The notes under the pieces: generated by a model
Databases searched by the model: none
Told to the model about the DNA's origin: nothing
Seen by the model: the letters and a program-made list of their open reading frames with translations, nothing else
Position numbers and translations under genes: made by a program
In this document: in pieces, positions 1 through 6,819 of the stretch
Layout: every line of letters starts with the position of its first letter
Numbering within the stretch: the first letter of the stretch is position 1
Assembly (NCBI GenBank): GCA_002708395.1
Contig: PANP01000074.1
Span: 2,083-11,250 of the forward strand
DNA: 9,168 nt
Direction of reading: 5' to 3'
From: Dehalococcoidia bacterium
GTDB lineage: Bacteria > Chloroflexota > Dehalococcoidia > UBA3495

Positions 1-188
1 TAGAACAGTTTTTCAACGATGGGAGTGTCTTGAAGGAAGAACTGGTGGAAAGCCTAACGCCACTAGGTCGACGGTTCGAATCCAAAGTTGGGTCCAGCTT
101 GGGTGACCACTGGGTCATCGACGCTGGCGGTCAACTCCAGATCCGAGACAACGTTGGCCTGGTCTATACGGCGAACACAATCAACTGA
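1..188 (+). CDS. C-terminal part of an unrecognised protein, truncated by the left edge
   Basis: An open frame with no upstream stop enters from the left edge; its first complete codon is at position 3 and it ends with TGA at 186-188, giving the last 61 residues. It begins EQFFNDGS and ends GLVYTANTIN. The composition is that of a folded soluble domain: an acidic/basic amphipathic stretch (KEELVESLTPLGRRFESKVG), then a run of short likely beta strands (HWVIDAGG, LQIRDNVG, LVYTA). No start codon is needed because the gene begins outside the window. I do not recognise the family and assign no function. It is convergent with the MmgE/PrpD gene, whose stop is 133 bp away. Support is codon-level plausibility and an uninterrupted frame to the edge; 61 codons could in principle stay open by chance. 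Confidence 0.55.
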   Translation, partial: EQFFNDGSVLKEELVESLTPLGRRFESKVGSSLGDHWVIDAGGQLQIRDNVGLVYTANTIN

Positions 189-278
189 ACGGGGCCTGCC
201 GCGGGGCGACGTGCGATTCGGCCTTCGGCCAAAATGCCGGTGGGAGCCTGGCCTAAAGTCACCACTCTTCCCCCGTGG

Positions 279-310
279 GCCCGCAGCTCCGGTCAGGGAA
301 CCGGGCGGGC
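279..310. terminator. GC-rich hairpin between convergent genes, possible terminator
   Basis: An outer stem GCCCGC (279-284) pairs with GCGGGC (305-310), and an inner stem CCGGT (289-293) pairs with ACCGG (300-304). The loop is 6 nt and a 4-nt bulge (285-288) separates the stems, giving 11 base pairs in all. It sits 12 nt past the stop of the MmgE/PrpD gene and 91 nt past the stop of the left-edge gene, where a shared terminator would be expected. Neither side carries a T tract, so it is not a classical intrinsic terminator; it may slow polymerase or protect 3' ends. Confidence 0.4.
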
Positions 311-321
311 AGGGCAACTGC

Positions 322-1689
322 CTATCCCCGCAACAAGTCTGCCATACGGCGCACGTCCGGCAATTGTTCCAGTTCGCTCAAGCCGGTGATCAACTCTTGG
401 GTTTCGTCGGCAGGCAGGGCGGTTGAGGTGCAATCACGGAACTTCTCAATGATTTCTTCCATGGTCACTCCACGTAAAGCGCCCTCGTCGATCCGGTCGA
501 CTCTCTCGGTTAGTACCGTCCCGTCTTTCAGATGTACCGATACCTCGTTGTAGGCTTCGACCCAGCTTGGCTGCCCCTGGTAACCGGCGGCGCGGTGCAT
601 GTTGACCTTGGGAATCAGGGCTTGGGCTTCGGCTCTCAGTACCTGTTCGTCGGTGAACGCGCTCATGCCCACTTGTCCGTCCAACATTGCTGCGGCCAGG
701 CAGTATTGCATGCTGAACTTGCCTTCCAATGCCGATAGGGGCCGGTCGTGGATCAGGGAGCGGGGAGGGTCGAAGTCCACCTCCACGTCAATCTTTTCGA
801 TGTCAGAGGCGTTTAACGGAGACCGTTCTAAGATGCGGGTGGTGGCGTCCAGTGCCAGGTGGGCGCTGCCGCAACATGGGTACTTTTTAATCTCGATGCC
901 CGACTCCACCAGGTAGCAGGTCTTGCCCAGGTTCTCTAATATCTGGTCCGTGTGGTATTCCTCTCCGCCGGAGAAGGCGTGCATGAAGCCGAACCGTCCC
1001 TCGATGGCGTCCAGACTGGCGGTGAATCCGGCGGCGACCAGTTGGGCGGAGGTGACCCCAGTGCGGCAGGCGGCCCCGGCGTGGAAGGGCTTGGTCATGG
1101 TGCCGAAGTTCTGCCGGAGACCGGCGGCTTGGGACGCAGCCAGGGATATGGCCATGGCGGTCTGCTCCCGGTCGAGCTTCAATAGACGGGATGCGGCAAC
1201 CGCTGCGCCTAAAGCGCCCACCGGCCCCGTGGGATGCCAGCCTAATTCGTCGTAATACGCCGGGCTCATGGCGTCGCCGATGCTGCACGCCACTTCGAAT
1301 CCCAGCATGTAGGCCATCAGCATTTCCCGCCCGGTGGCTCCCTCCGATTCGGCCAAAGCCAAAGCGGGGGGCATGAGCACGGCAGTGGGATGGCCTTTCA
1401 GGGCACGGGTGATGTCGTCGTAGTCCAGGGCGTGGGACATGGCCCCGTTTATCTGGGCTGCGTCGGCCGGGGAGGCCTTGAAGCCCCGGCCAATCACGCT
1501 GGCCGACTGGCCTCCGCCGTTGGCAAGGACGAATTCCGATAGGATGTCCGCCAATGACTCTTGGCTACCGGCCAAGGCGCAACCCAGACAGTCCATGATT
1601 GCGCCCTTGGCGGCGTGGACGGCATCGGGCGGGAAATCCTCCAATTGGGTCGATACTACGTAGTCGGCAATCTTGCGGGTGATGACCAT
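322..1689 (-). CDS. MmgE/PrpD family protein
   Basis: A 455-residue protein of the MmgE/PrpD family, which includes 2-methylcitrate dehydratase (PrpD) and cis-aconitate decarboxylase. These cytoplasmic enzymes act on small di- and tricarboxylates. The length is normal for the family. Family landmarks are visible in order: HALDYDD (86-92), KGHPTAV (98-104), GWHPTGP (150-156), GTMTKPFHAGAA (196-207) and IKKYPCCGSAH (267-277). From recalled alignments with cis-aconitate decarboxylase, D89, H100, H152, K200 and K268/K269 fall where active-site residues are expected. The loop between D89 and H100 seems one residue longer than in human ACOD1, and Ile93 stands where a Thr usually follows the DD pair, with Thr94 next. 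The ATG start is supported by AGGAG at 1697-1701, about 7 nt upstream. No prpB or prpC neighbour is present, so a methylcitrate role is not supported; many members have unknown substrates. The gene diverges from an MFS transporter. Confidence 0.9.
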   Translation of the reverse strand: MVITRKIADYVVSTQLEDFPPDAVHAAKGAIMDCLGCALAGSQESLADILSEFVLANGGGQSASVIGRGFKASPADAAQINGAMSHALDYDDITRALKGHPTAVLMPPALALAESEGATGREMLMAYMLGFEVACSIGDAMSPAYYDELGWHPTGPVGALGAAVAASRLLKLDREQTAMAISLAASQAAGLRQNFGTMTKPFHAGAACRTGVTSAQLVAAGFTASLDAIEGRFGFMHAFSGGEEYHTDQILENLGKTCYLVESGIEIKKYPCCGSAHLALDATTRILERSPLNASDIEKIDVEVDFDPPRSLIHDRPLSALEGKFSMQYCLAAAMLDGQVGMSAFTDEQVLRAEAQALIPKVNMHRAAGYQGQPSWVEAYNEVSVHLKDGTVLTERVDRIDEGALRGVTMEEIIEKFRDCTSTALPADETQELITGLSELEQLPDVRRMADLLRG

Positions 1690-1724
1690 CAGAGCTCTCC
1701 TGCCATACAGACTCTTGTCCTTCC

Positions 1725-1738
1725 TATACCATAGTATA
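1725..1738. promoter_or_regulatory. AT-rich inverted repeat upstream of the MmgE/PrpD gene
   Basis: TATAC (1725-1729) and GTATA (1734-1738) form a 5-4-5 inverted repeat 36 nt upstream of the ATG. On the - strand the same bases contain TATACT and TATGGT, both -10-like, but no good -35 lies at 16-18 bp from either. It may be an operator, a promoter core or both; the short arms make chance possible. Confidence 0.3.
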
Positions 1739-2099
1739 TTAGCAAGTTATCCACGAGACCGGGAAAATCGTGGATGACCCTGGGTAGCTGGATCCGCTTC
1801 AGTGGATAGTTAGCTTGAGATCGTGCCCGATTGTTCGACAACTAGTGCTGAGCCATGGGCAAATCGTGTGAATTGGTTGATAAGTCCGGCCGAGATTCCG
1901 GCTGACGCCGGTCAATAACAATGCTCGGAGAGACTCTCGACGTAAAAGGTTATATACTGACGCTGCCGTCGGCTGTCACGCTTTAGTGATTCATGTCCCC
2001 CGTATTTCTTCCGGCAAGAGGTACGCGCTAGGTGTTTCCCTCAATGTCGGCCTGCTTCGTGAGTTCGGACTCCTCAATGCATTATGGCGGGCAAGGATA

Positions 2100-2128
2100 T
2101 TGGTTATAAGGTTGGTGGGCTCTATATA
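2100..2128 (+). promoter_or_regulatory. weak candidate promoter for the MFS gene
   Basis: TTGGTT (2100-2105) and TATATA (2123-2128) are separated by 17 bp and lie 20 nt before the GTG start. Each box matches the sigma-70 consensus only partly (TTG only in the -35; the first four bases in the -10). If used, the leader would be about 14 nt. That is compatible with the absence of a visible Shine-Dalgarno sequence before the GTG. Confidence 0.25.
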
Positions 2129-2148
2129 CGCGGCTCAGATAAATAGCG

Positions 2149-3516
2149 GTGGTTGAAGTAAATCTCCAGGCTCTATGGGGCCGCCGCAAACAGGTCTTCT
2201 ACGGTTGGTGGATCGTCGCAGTCAGTGTGGTCATCGACGCGATGAAGCACGGTACGTTCAACCGCGGCTTCACTCTGTACGTCACTCCGTTGCGGAAAGA
2301 GTTGGGCGTTGGAGTGGCGGCAATCTCACTGGCCGACATGCTGGGACGTGGTGTTGCGGGTCTTCTGGGTCCGTTTGCCGGATATGCAGTCGACCACGTG
2401 GGCGCTCGGGCCATGCTGATATTTGGCGGTGTTGCGTCCGGTGTGGGCTTCATCCTGCTGACGTTAACCAAAAGCTACTGGTATTTCCTGTTGGTCTTCG
2501 TGGGGTTGCTCTCTCTGGGCTTCCGCTCTGGTTACAATAACGCCACCGTCCCCGCTTTGAATCAATGGTTCCGGCGTAGGAGAAGCCTGGCCATGTCCAC
2601 GGCTTCCACCGGCACCGGTCTGGGCGGCTTTCTGGTGACGCCTTTGATGGGGTTGCTGGTTCTGACGGTAGGCTGGCGCACTGCCGCCATGGTCTCGGGC
2701 ATCGGCATCATGGCTATCGTCGTGCCTCTTGCGTTAGTGGTTCGGCGCACTCCTGAAAGCATGGGCCTGTTGCCAGATGGTGATCCTCCCCCAGAGTCGA
2801 GGGTCGCGGCTCAAGGGAATCCTATGCCGGCAGCGGCGGTTGGAACTGAAACTCGTGCCGCCAGCCCATACAGGCAGGTGTACACGGACGCTGACTTTAC
2901 CGCCAAAGAAGCATTGTCCACCATCTCTTTTTGGCTTGTGGTATTGGCTGTGGGGCTGCGCAACACCGTTCACTCGGGAATGTCGTTCCTTCTAGCGCCG
3001 GTGATGGTTTGGTTCCTAGTTGGGAGTGGCCGGGGAGATGATGCGGGAGCTGCCATCGCCACCGTATTCATCGGCGGACTCTCCCTGGCCACCATGATAT
3101 TCAACCCGATAGTGGGATGGATGGGAGACAAGTGGTCAAAGGAGAAGATTAGCTCTATATCGATGGGTACTGGCGTGGTGGCTCTGTTATCCATATTGAA
3201 CCAGAGTGGGCAACTCTGGCAGATGGGAGCGTTCGTCATTCTGTTGGCTTTTTCGGAGAGCTCAAATCCGTTGGCTTGGTCACTTATGGGGGAATATTTT
3301 GGACGAAGAAGCTATGCGACACTTCGAGGATGGCAGCACCTTCCGGACCAGCTGATGTCCATGAGCACGCCGGTGTGGATGGGGTTAATCTTCGACCGCA
3401 CTGACTCGGGCTATTTTTGGGCGCTGCTTCCTTTGGCGGGCATCTACGCCCTGGCGGCCGCCTGTTACCTAATCATTCCCCGTCCCAAACCGCCCTCTCG
3501 CCTTCGCCGCCGGTGA
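2149..3516 (+). CDS. MFS transporter, monocarboxylate/oxalate-formate-like
   Basis: A 455-residue inner-membrane protein of the major facilitator superfamily. The N-terminus has FYGWWIVAVSVV (17-28), typical of the monocarboxylate/OFA-like branch. The TM2-TM3 loop carries the MFS signature in the form GYAVDHVGARAML (78-90), and the TM4-TM5 region has NQWFRRRRSLAMS followed by a Gly-rich helix STGTGLGGF (138-161). About six hydrophobic helices precede a Pro/Ala-rich cytoplasmic loop near residues 200-255, and about six more follow, ending in a basic tail. The gene starts with GTG at 2149; an in-frame TAA at 2140-2142 rules out an earlier start, and no clear Shine-Dalgarno is seen. It diverges from the MmgE/PrpD gene and converges on the aminotransferase gene with only 22 bp between stops. 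The substrate is not determinable; a carboxylate handled by the adjacent enzyme is a reasonable guess from family and context only. Confidence 0.9.
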   Translation: MVEVNLQALWGRRKQVFYGWWIVAVSVVIDAMKHGTFNRGFTLYVTPLRKELGVGVAAISLADMLGRGVAGLLGPFAGYAVDHVGARAMLIFGGVASGVGFILLTLTKSYWYFLLVFVGLLSLGFRSGYNNATVPALNQWFRRRRSLAMSTASTGTGLGGFLVTPLMGLLVLTVGWRTAAMVSGIGIMAIVVPLALVVRRTPESMGLLPDGDPPPESRVAAQGNPMPAAAVGTETRAASPYRQVYTDADFTAKEALSTISFWLVVLAVGLRNTVHSGMSFLLAPVMVWFLVGSGRGDDAGAAIATVFIGGLSLATMIFNPIVGWMGDKWSKEKISSISMGTGVVALLSILNQSGQLWQMGAFVILLAFSESSNPLAWSLMGEYFGRRSYATLRGWQHLPDQLMSMSTPVWMGLIFDRTDSGYFWALLPLAGIYALAAACYLIIPRPKPPSRLRRR

Positions 3517-3538
3517 TGATGAACTACGGCTAGCCCTA

Positions 3539-4720
3539 CTACCTCACCTGTTCGATGGCCTGGGCAAAACCCTTCATGGCCCCCTCCAGCACCCAGTCTT
3601 CCATGCAGTAGGATATTCGGAAGTAACCCGGCGTGCCGAATCCCCGGCCTGGCACCGTCAGCACCAAGTGCTCTTGCAATGCGTCGACGAATGCGGCGTC
3701 GTCATCCACGGGCGACTTGGGGAACAGGTAGAAGGCACCCTGGGGATTGACCACTGAGTAACCCATCTCCGTAAGTCCGGCGTACAGGAAGTCCCGCTTC
3801 CGCTGGTACTCGGCTATGTCCACACTAATCCCCTGAAGCGCCCGGACTACGTGCTGCATCAGGGCCGGGGCGTTCACGAATCCCAGGGTACGGTTGCAGA
3901 AGGTTAGCCCGTTGGCCAGTTCGTCTTTGTGTGGGTACGCTGGGTTGACGGCCATATAGCCGATTCGCTCGCCGGGCAGGGCTAGGTCCTTAGCGTGGGA
4001 GTTGACCACGATGGTGTTTTCGTAGTGGGGGAATACCTGGGGGTAGCTCAAACCGTCGTAGATCAGACGGCGGTAAGGTTCGTCGCTGATGATGAATATC
4101 TCCGAGCCGTGTTCCCGCTGCTTTCGGATCAGCAGGTCGCCCAGGGTCTGCAGGCATTCGGCGGAGTAGATGACCCCCGAGGGGTTGTTGGGCGAGTTGA
4201 TAATCATAGCCCTAGTCTTGGGGGTGATTGCCGCTTCGATGGCGGCCATATCCGGTTGGAAATTCGCGTCGGTGGCCACGACCACCGGAACGCCGGAGTG
4301 ATTGTCCACGTAGTAGCCGTACTCGACGAAGTAGGGTGAGAGGAGAATGACCTCCTCTCCAGGGTTCAGGATGGTCTTCAGCACCACGTTGATCGCCGCC
4401 GCCGCTCCGCAGGTCATGATGATGTCTCCGGCGGAGAAGGGGATGCCAGTCTCGGTTTTCAGACCGTCGGCCACCGCCTGACGGGTTTCCGGGTAGCCGT
4501 TGTTGGGCATGTAGCGGTGCATGCCCTTGATGGGGTTCTCGGCCAGGCGGCGCAACTCTTGCCGGAACTCCTCCGGCGGCTCCACCACCGGGTTACCCAA
4601 CGACAGGTCGAACACGTTCTCATCGCCGTGCTGGGCCTTCAAGGTAATCCCGGCCTCAAACATCCGGCGGATCCAACCGCCTTGCTCCATGAATCCCCGT
4701 ACTTTGTCAGAAACCGGCAT
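3539..4720 (-). CDS. PLP-dependent class I/II aminotransferase (AspC-like)
   Basis: A 393-residue fold-type I aminotransferase, normal length, cytoplasmic. It would exchange an amino group between an amino acid and a 2-oxoacid using pyridoxal phosphate. Visible motifs are a Gly/Ala-rich cofactor phosphate-binding turn CGAAAAIN (104-111), NSPNNPSG (175-182) with cofactor-contacting N179, SDEPY (212-216) with D213 and Y216, SHAKDLALPGERIGY (241-255) with Schiff-base lysine K244 and R252, and FRISYC (367-372) with R368, the expected substrate-carboxylate arginine. ATG is preceded by GGGAG at 7-nt spacing (4728-4732 on the + strand), which overlaps the lipB stop; the intergenic gap is 11 bp. It is the last gene of the 2-oxoacid dehydrogenase operon. 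Family members act on Asp, Ala, aromatic or branched substrates and the sequence alone does not decide. Linkage to E1/E2 suggests, as inference, that its 2-oxoacid product may feed the complex. Confidence 0.9.
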   Translation of the reverse strand: MPVSDKVRGFMEQGGWIRRMFEAGITLKAQHGDENVFDLSLGNPVVEPPEEFRQELRRLAENPIKGMHRYMPNNGYPETRQAVADGLKTETGIPFSAGDIIMTCGAAAAINVVLKTILNPGEEVILLSPYFVEYGYYVDNHSGVPVVVATDANFQPDMAAIEAAITPKTRAMIINSPNNPSGVIYSAECLQTLGDLLIRKQREHGSEIFIISDEPYRRLIYDGLSYPQVFPHYENTIVVNSHAKDLALPGERIGYMAVNPAYPHKDELANGLTFCNRTLGFVNAPALMQHVVRALQGISVDIAEYQRKRDFLYAGLTEMGYSVVNPQGAFYLFPKSPVDDDAAFVDALQEHLVLTVPGRGFGTPGYFRISYCMEDWVLEGAMKGFAQAIEQVR

Positions 4721-4731
4721 GGGTACACTCC

Positions 4732-5409
4732 CTAGATCTGGATCAGTTCTAACTCCGCCTCCACCATCCCAAACCCCATCCCCTTACCGAACTGGTATGC
4801 CAGGCTGTACTGCGCCATGGCCATGTCCACGTCCTCGCCCATTACCTCGGCCATGGAGGTTACAGGACGGTCAGAAATGCCGCAGGGAACGATGTGACTG
4901 TAGTAGGAAAGGTCGGTGGTGACGTTGATGGCGAAGCCGTGATACGCGATGCCTCGGCTAATCTTAACTCCGATGGAGGCAATCTTTGCGCCGTTCACCC
5001 AGACGCCCGTGATTCCGTCGATGGTTTCAGCGGTTATCTTAAAATCCGCCAGCGAATCGATGATGATTCGCTCCAGCGTCCGAACGTACTTGACCGGCCC
5101 GCCCCACTCCCGCAGATCTATTACCGGATACGCCACCAGTTGGCCTGGGCCATGAAAGGTAACCTGCCCGCCTCGGTCCACCTCGTGCACTCCGATCCCC
5201 ATTTGGCGCAATTCTCCGTCGCTCAAGAGGATATCATCGGGTTTGCTCAGGCGGCCTTTAGTGTAGACGGGGGGGTGCTCCAGTAGGAGCAGGGTGTTGG
5301 GCTGTGTACAGTCGTGGACCTTGGTTGCCAGGTCTACCTGGAGATCCCAGGCATGTTGGTATTCCACGGCACCCAACCGGACTATCTGACATGGGTTGTT
5401 GGCAGGCAC
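4732..5409 (-). CDS. lipB: lipoyl(octanoyl) transferase LipB
   Basis: A 225-residue octanoyltransferase that moves octanoyl from acyl carrier protein to the lipoyl-domain lysine of E2-type proteins, the first step of de novo lipoate synthesis in the cytoplasm. Landmarks are LLLEHPPVYTKGR (41-53), the LipB signature RGGQVTFHGPGQLVAY (79-94), VWVNGAKIASIGVKI (136-150) with catalytic-pair Lys142, GIAYHGFAINV (153-163) and VPCGISDRPVTS (174-185) with catalytic Cys176. Length fits the family. It starts at GTG (5407-5409), 10 bp after the E2 stop, with no strong Shine-Dalgarno, so translational coupling to E2 is likely. Its position directly behind the gene for its probable substrate protein is functionally sensible. 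The partner LipA (lipoyl synthase) is not in the window. Confidence 0.95.
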   Translation of the reverse strand: MPANNPCQIVRLGAVEYQHAWDLQVDLATKVHDCTQPNTLLLLEHPPVYTKGRLSKPDDILLSDGELRQMGIGVHEVDRGGQVTFHGPGQLVAYPVIDLREWGGPVKYVRTLERIIIDSLADFKITAETIDGITGVWVNGAKIASIGVKISRGIAYHGFAINVTTDLSYYSHIVPCGISDRPVTSMAEVMGEDVDMAMAQYSLAYQFGKGMGFGMVEAELELIQI

Positions 5410-5419
5410 GGGAAGCGGG

Positions 5420-6796
5420 TTAGTAGATAGGGGTGTCAGGTCCCATGGACTCCAGGCGGGACTTGATCCCCTGCAAGAATGCGCCCGATTCCGCCCCGTC
5501 GTTGATGCGGTGGTCGAAGGCCATGCAGATATTCATCATGGACCGGATGGCGATGGCATCGTCTCGCACCACTGCCCGTTTCTGGATGGCCTCGGTGGTT
5601 ACGATCGCCGCTTGGGGATGGTTGATGATGGGATAGGAGATGGTGGAACCCAACGCCCCGGTGTTGTTCAGGGTGAAGGTGCCGCCCTGCACGTCTTCGA
5701 TGGTGAGCTTGTTCTGCCGGGCTCTCTGGGTTAGGTCCCGAAGCGCTTTCGCCAGTCCGGCTATGCTCAACTGGTCGGCATCATGAATCACCGGTACGAC
5801 CAGGCCATGGGGAGCCGCGACCGCGATTCCAACGTTGATGCGGCGCTTAAGGATAATTTTGTCGCCGCCCCAACTTGCGTTGAGGGTAGGATATTTCTTC
5901 AATGCTTCCGCCACCGCCTTGATGGCGAAGGGCAGATAGGTGAGGTCCACTCCCTCCCGCTGCTCGAAGGCGGCTCTCACCTGGGCGCGAAGGGCCACTA
6001 GACCGGTGACGTCTACTTCGACCGTGCTCCAGGCGTGGGGGATCTGACTGACGCTGCGGACCATGGCTTCGGCAATCATCCGGCGCACCGGCGTCAGTGG
6101 TACATGCTGCTCGTCAGGTCCAGCGTCCACAGGAGTGGGTTGCGCCTGCGGCGACGCTGCCGGGGTTGCTGCTTTGCCTTCGACTTGCCGCATCAGGTCG
6201 TCTCGGGTTATGCGGCCTCCCAGGCCCGTGCCACTGACCTGGGCCAGATCCACGCCGTGCTCTTTGGCTAGGCGGCGCACTGCCGGAGAGGGACGGCTGG
6301 GTCCGCCGGGAGCCTCGCCGGTGGCTGGGGCAGATGAAGGACGAGATACCGGCGCTGTTTCTTCGACCTGCTCGGTCCCTCGGGTTTCTTGTTCCGTCCC
6401 AACACCGCCGCCCGTGGGGCCTACCGGATTGATGTTCTTGACCAGATACCCCGTAGTGCCGGTGGGAACAGCTTGCTGAGTACTCGCTGGCGTTGCAGCT
6501 GGTCCCGCTGGGACTGCGATGGTGGGTACCGATACTGGCGTCGGCGCTGCGCCACTGGAGCCGTCAGCGGTTTCCAACTCGGCAATGGCCGCTCCCATGG
6601 GAACGGTCTCTCCTTCCTGGGCCAGAATCTTCAGGAGAAAGCCGTCGACCGGGGAGGGCACTTCCATGGTTACTTTGTCAGTAATCACCTCGACCAGAGG
6701 CTCGAACCGCGTCAGCTTATCGCCAGGCTGTTTCAGCCACTTGCCGATGGTGCCTTCGACCACCGATTCGCCTACATGAGGAAGCTCAAGAATCAT
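5420..6796 (-). CDS. 2-oxoacid dehydrogenase E2, dihydrolipoyl acyltransferase
   Basis: E2 core of a 2-oxoacid dehydrogenase complex: it takes the acyl group from E1 on a swinging lipoyl arm and transfers it to CoA. Numbering is from the ATG at 6796 (458 residues). A single lipoyl domain (about 1-78) has lipoylated Lys41 in TDKVTMEV. A long Ala/Pro/Thr linker follows, with a small GTEQ repeat near 133-144. The peripheral subunit-binding domain (about 168-204, SPAVRRLAKEHGVDL to GRITRDDLM) binds E1/E3. A second linker leads to the catalytic domain (about 230-458) with TFTLNNTGALGS, PIINHPQAAI and the active site FDHRINDG (H429, D433). An upstream in-frame TTG at 6802 is possible, but GGTGAG lies 9 nt before the ATG and only 3 nt before the TTG, so I prefer ATG. 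The gap to the E1 beta stop is 23 bp. Branched-chain versus pyruvate specificity is unresolved. Confidence 0.93.
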   Translation of the reverse strand: MILELPHVGESVVEGTIGKWLKQPGDKLTRFEPLVEVITDKVTMEVPSPVDGFLLKILAQEGETVPMGAAIAELETADGSSGAAPTPVSVPTIAVPAGPAATPASTQQAVPTGTTGYLVKNINPVGPTGGGVGTEQETRGTEQVEETAPVSRPSSAPATGEAPGGPSRPSPAVRRLAKEHGVDLAQVSGTGLGGRITRDDLMRQVEGKAATPAASPQAQPTPVDAGPDEQHVPLTPVRRMIAEAMVRSVSQIPHAWSTVEVDVTGLVALRAQVRAAFEQREGVDLTYLPFAIKAVAEALKKYPTLNASWGGDKIILKRRINVGIAVAAPHGLVVPVIHDADQLSIAGLAKALRDLTQRARQNKLTIEDVQGGTFTLNNTGALGSTISYPIINHPQAAIVTTEAIQKRAVVRDDAIAIRSMMNICMAFDHRINDGAESGAFLQGIKSRLESMGPDTPIY

Positions 6797-6819
6797 CGCC
6801 AATCTCTCACCACCCGCCG

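Larger units (their letters stand above)
1690..2148. other. 459-bp divergent intergenic region, no gene seen
   Basis: This region separates the start codons of the MmgE/PrpD gene and the MFS gene. I find no reading frame with coding character; the best short frames are 12 to 21 codons and lack ribosome binding sites. Small inverted repeats are present: TATAC/GTATA at 1725-1738, TGAC/GTCA at 1903-1914, GAGAG-A-CTCTC at 1928-1938 and GCCG-T-CGGC at 1965-1973. The octamer CCTCAATG occurs twice, at 2039-2046 and 2072-2079, 33 bp apart. AT-rich TATACT at 1953-1958 is a possible -10 box without a matching -35. The region is long for such a compact stretch and probably carries control elements for both flanking genes, or a decayed gene. 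Confidence 0.6.

Noticed and set aside
220..230. GGCC-TTC-GGCC hairpin followed by AAAA, as a terminator of the left-edge gene
   Set aside because: Only four base pairs with a 3-nt loop and A rather than T following on the + strand; too weak to call.
63..317. 84-codon - strand frame between the left edge and the MmgE/PrpD gene
   Set aside because: It is Pro/Arg/Gly-rich, spans the gap containing the hairpin, and overlaps the more plausible + strand C-terminal fragment; no ribosome binding site or family resemblance.
887..1288. 133-codon - strand frame inside the MmgE/PrpD gene
   Set aside because: Arg/His/Gly-rich alternate-frame shadow fully inside a gene with clear family motifs.
2044..2109. 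21-codon + strand frame upstream of the MFS gene, considered as a leader peptide
   Set aside because: No Shine-Dalgarno sequence, no amino acid run, and its predicted position precedes the only candidate MFS promoter boxes.
4521..4922. 133-codon + strand frame across the aminotransferase/lipB junction
   Set aside because: Ser/Pro/Arg-rich antisense shadow of two well-supported genes.
6063..6479. 138-codon + strand frame opposite the E2 linker
   Set aside because: Antisense shadow of the Ala/Pro-rich linker; composition reflects GC-rich codons, not a protein.
5800..6600. Possible frameshift or low-complexity break in E2
   Set aside because: The frame is continuous; Ala/Pro/Thr-rich linkers are normal between E2 domains.
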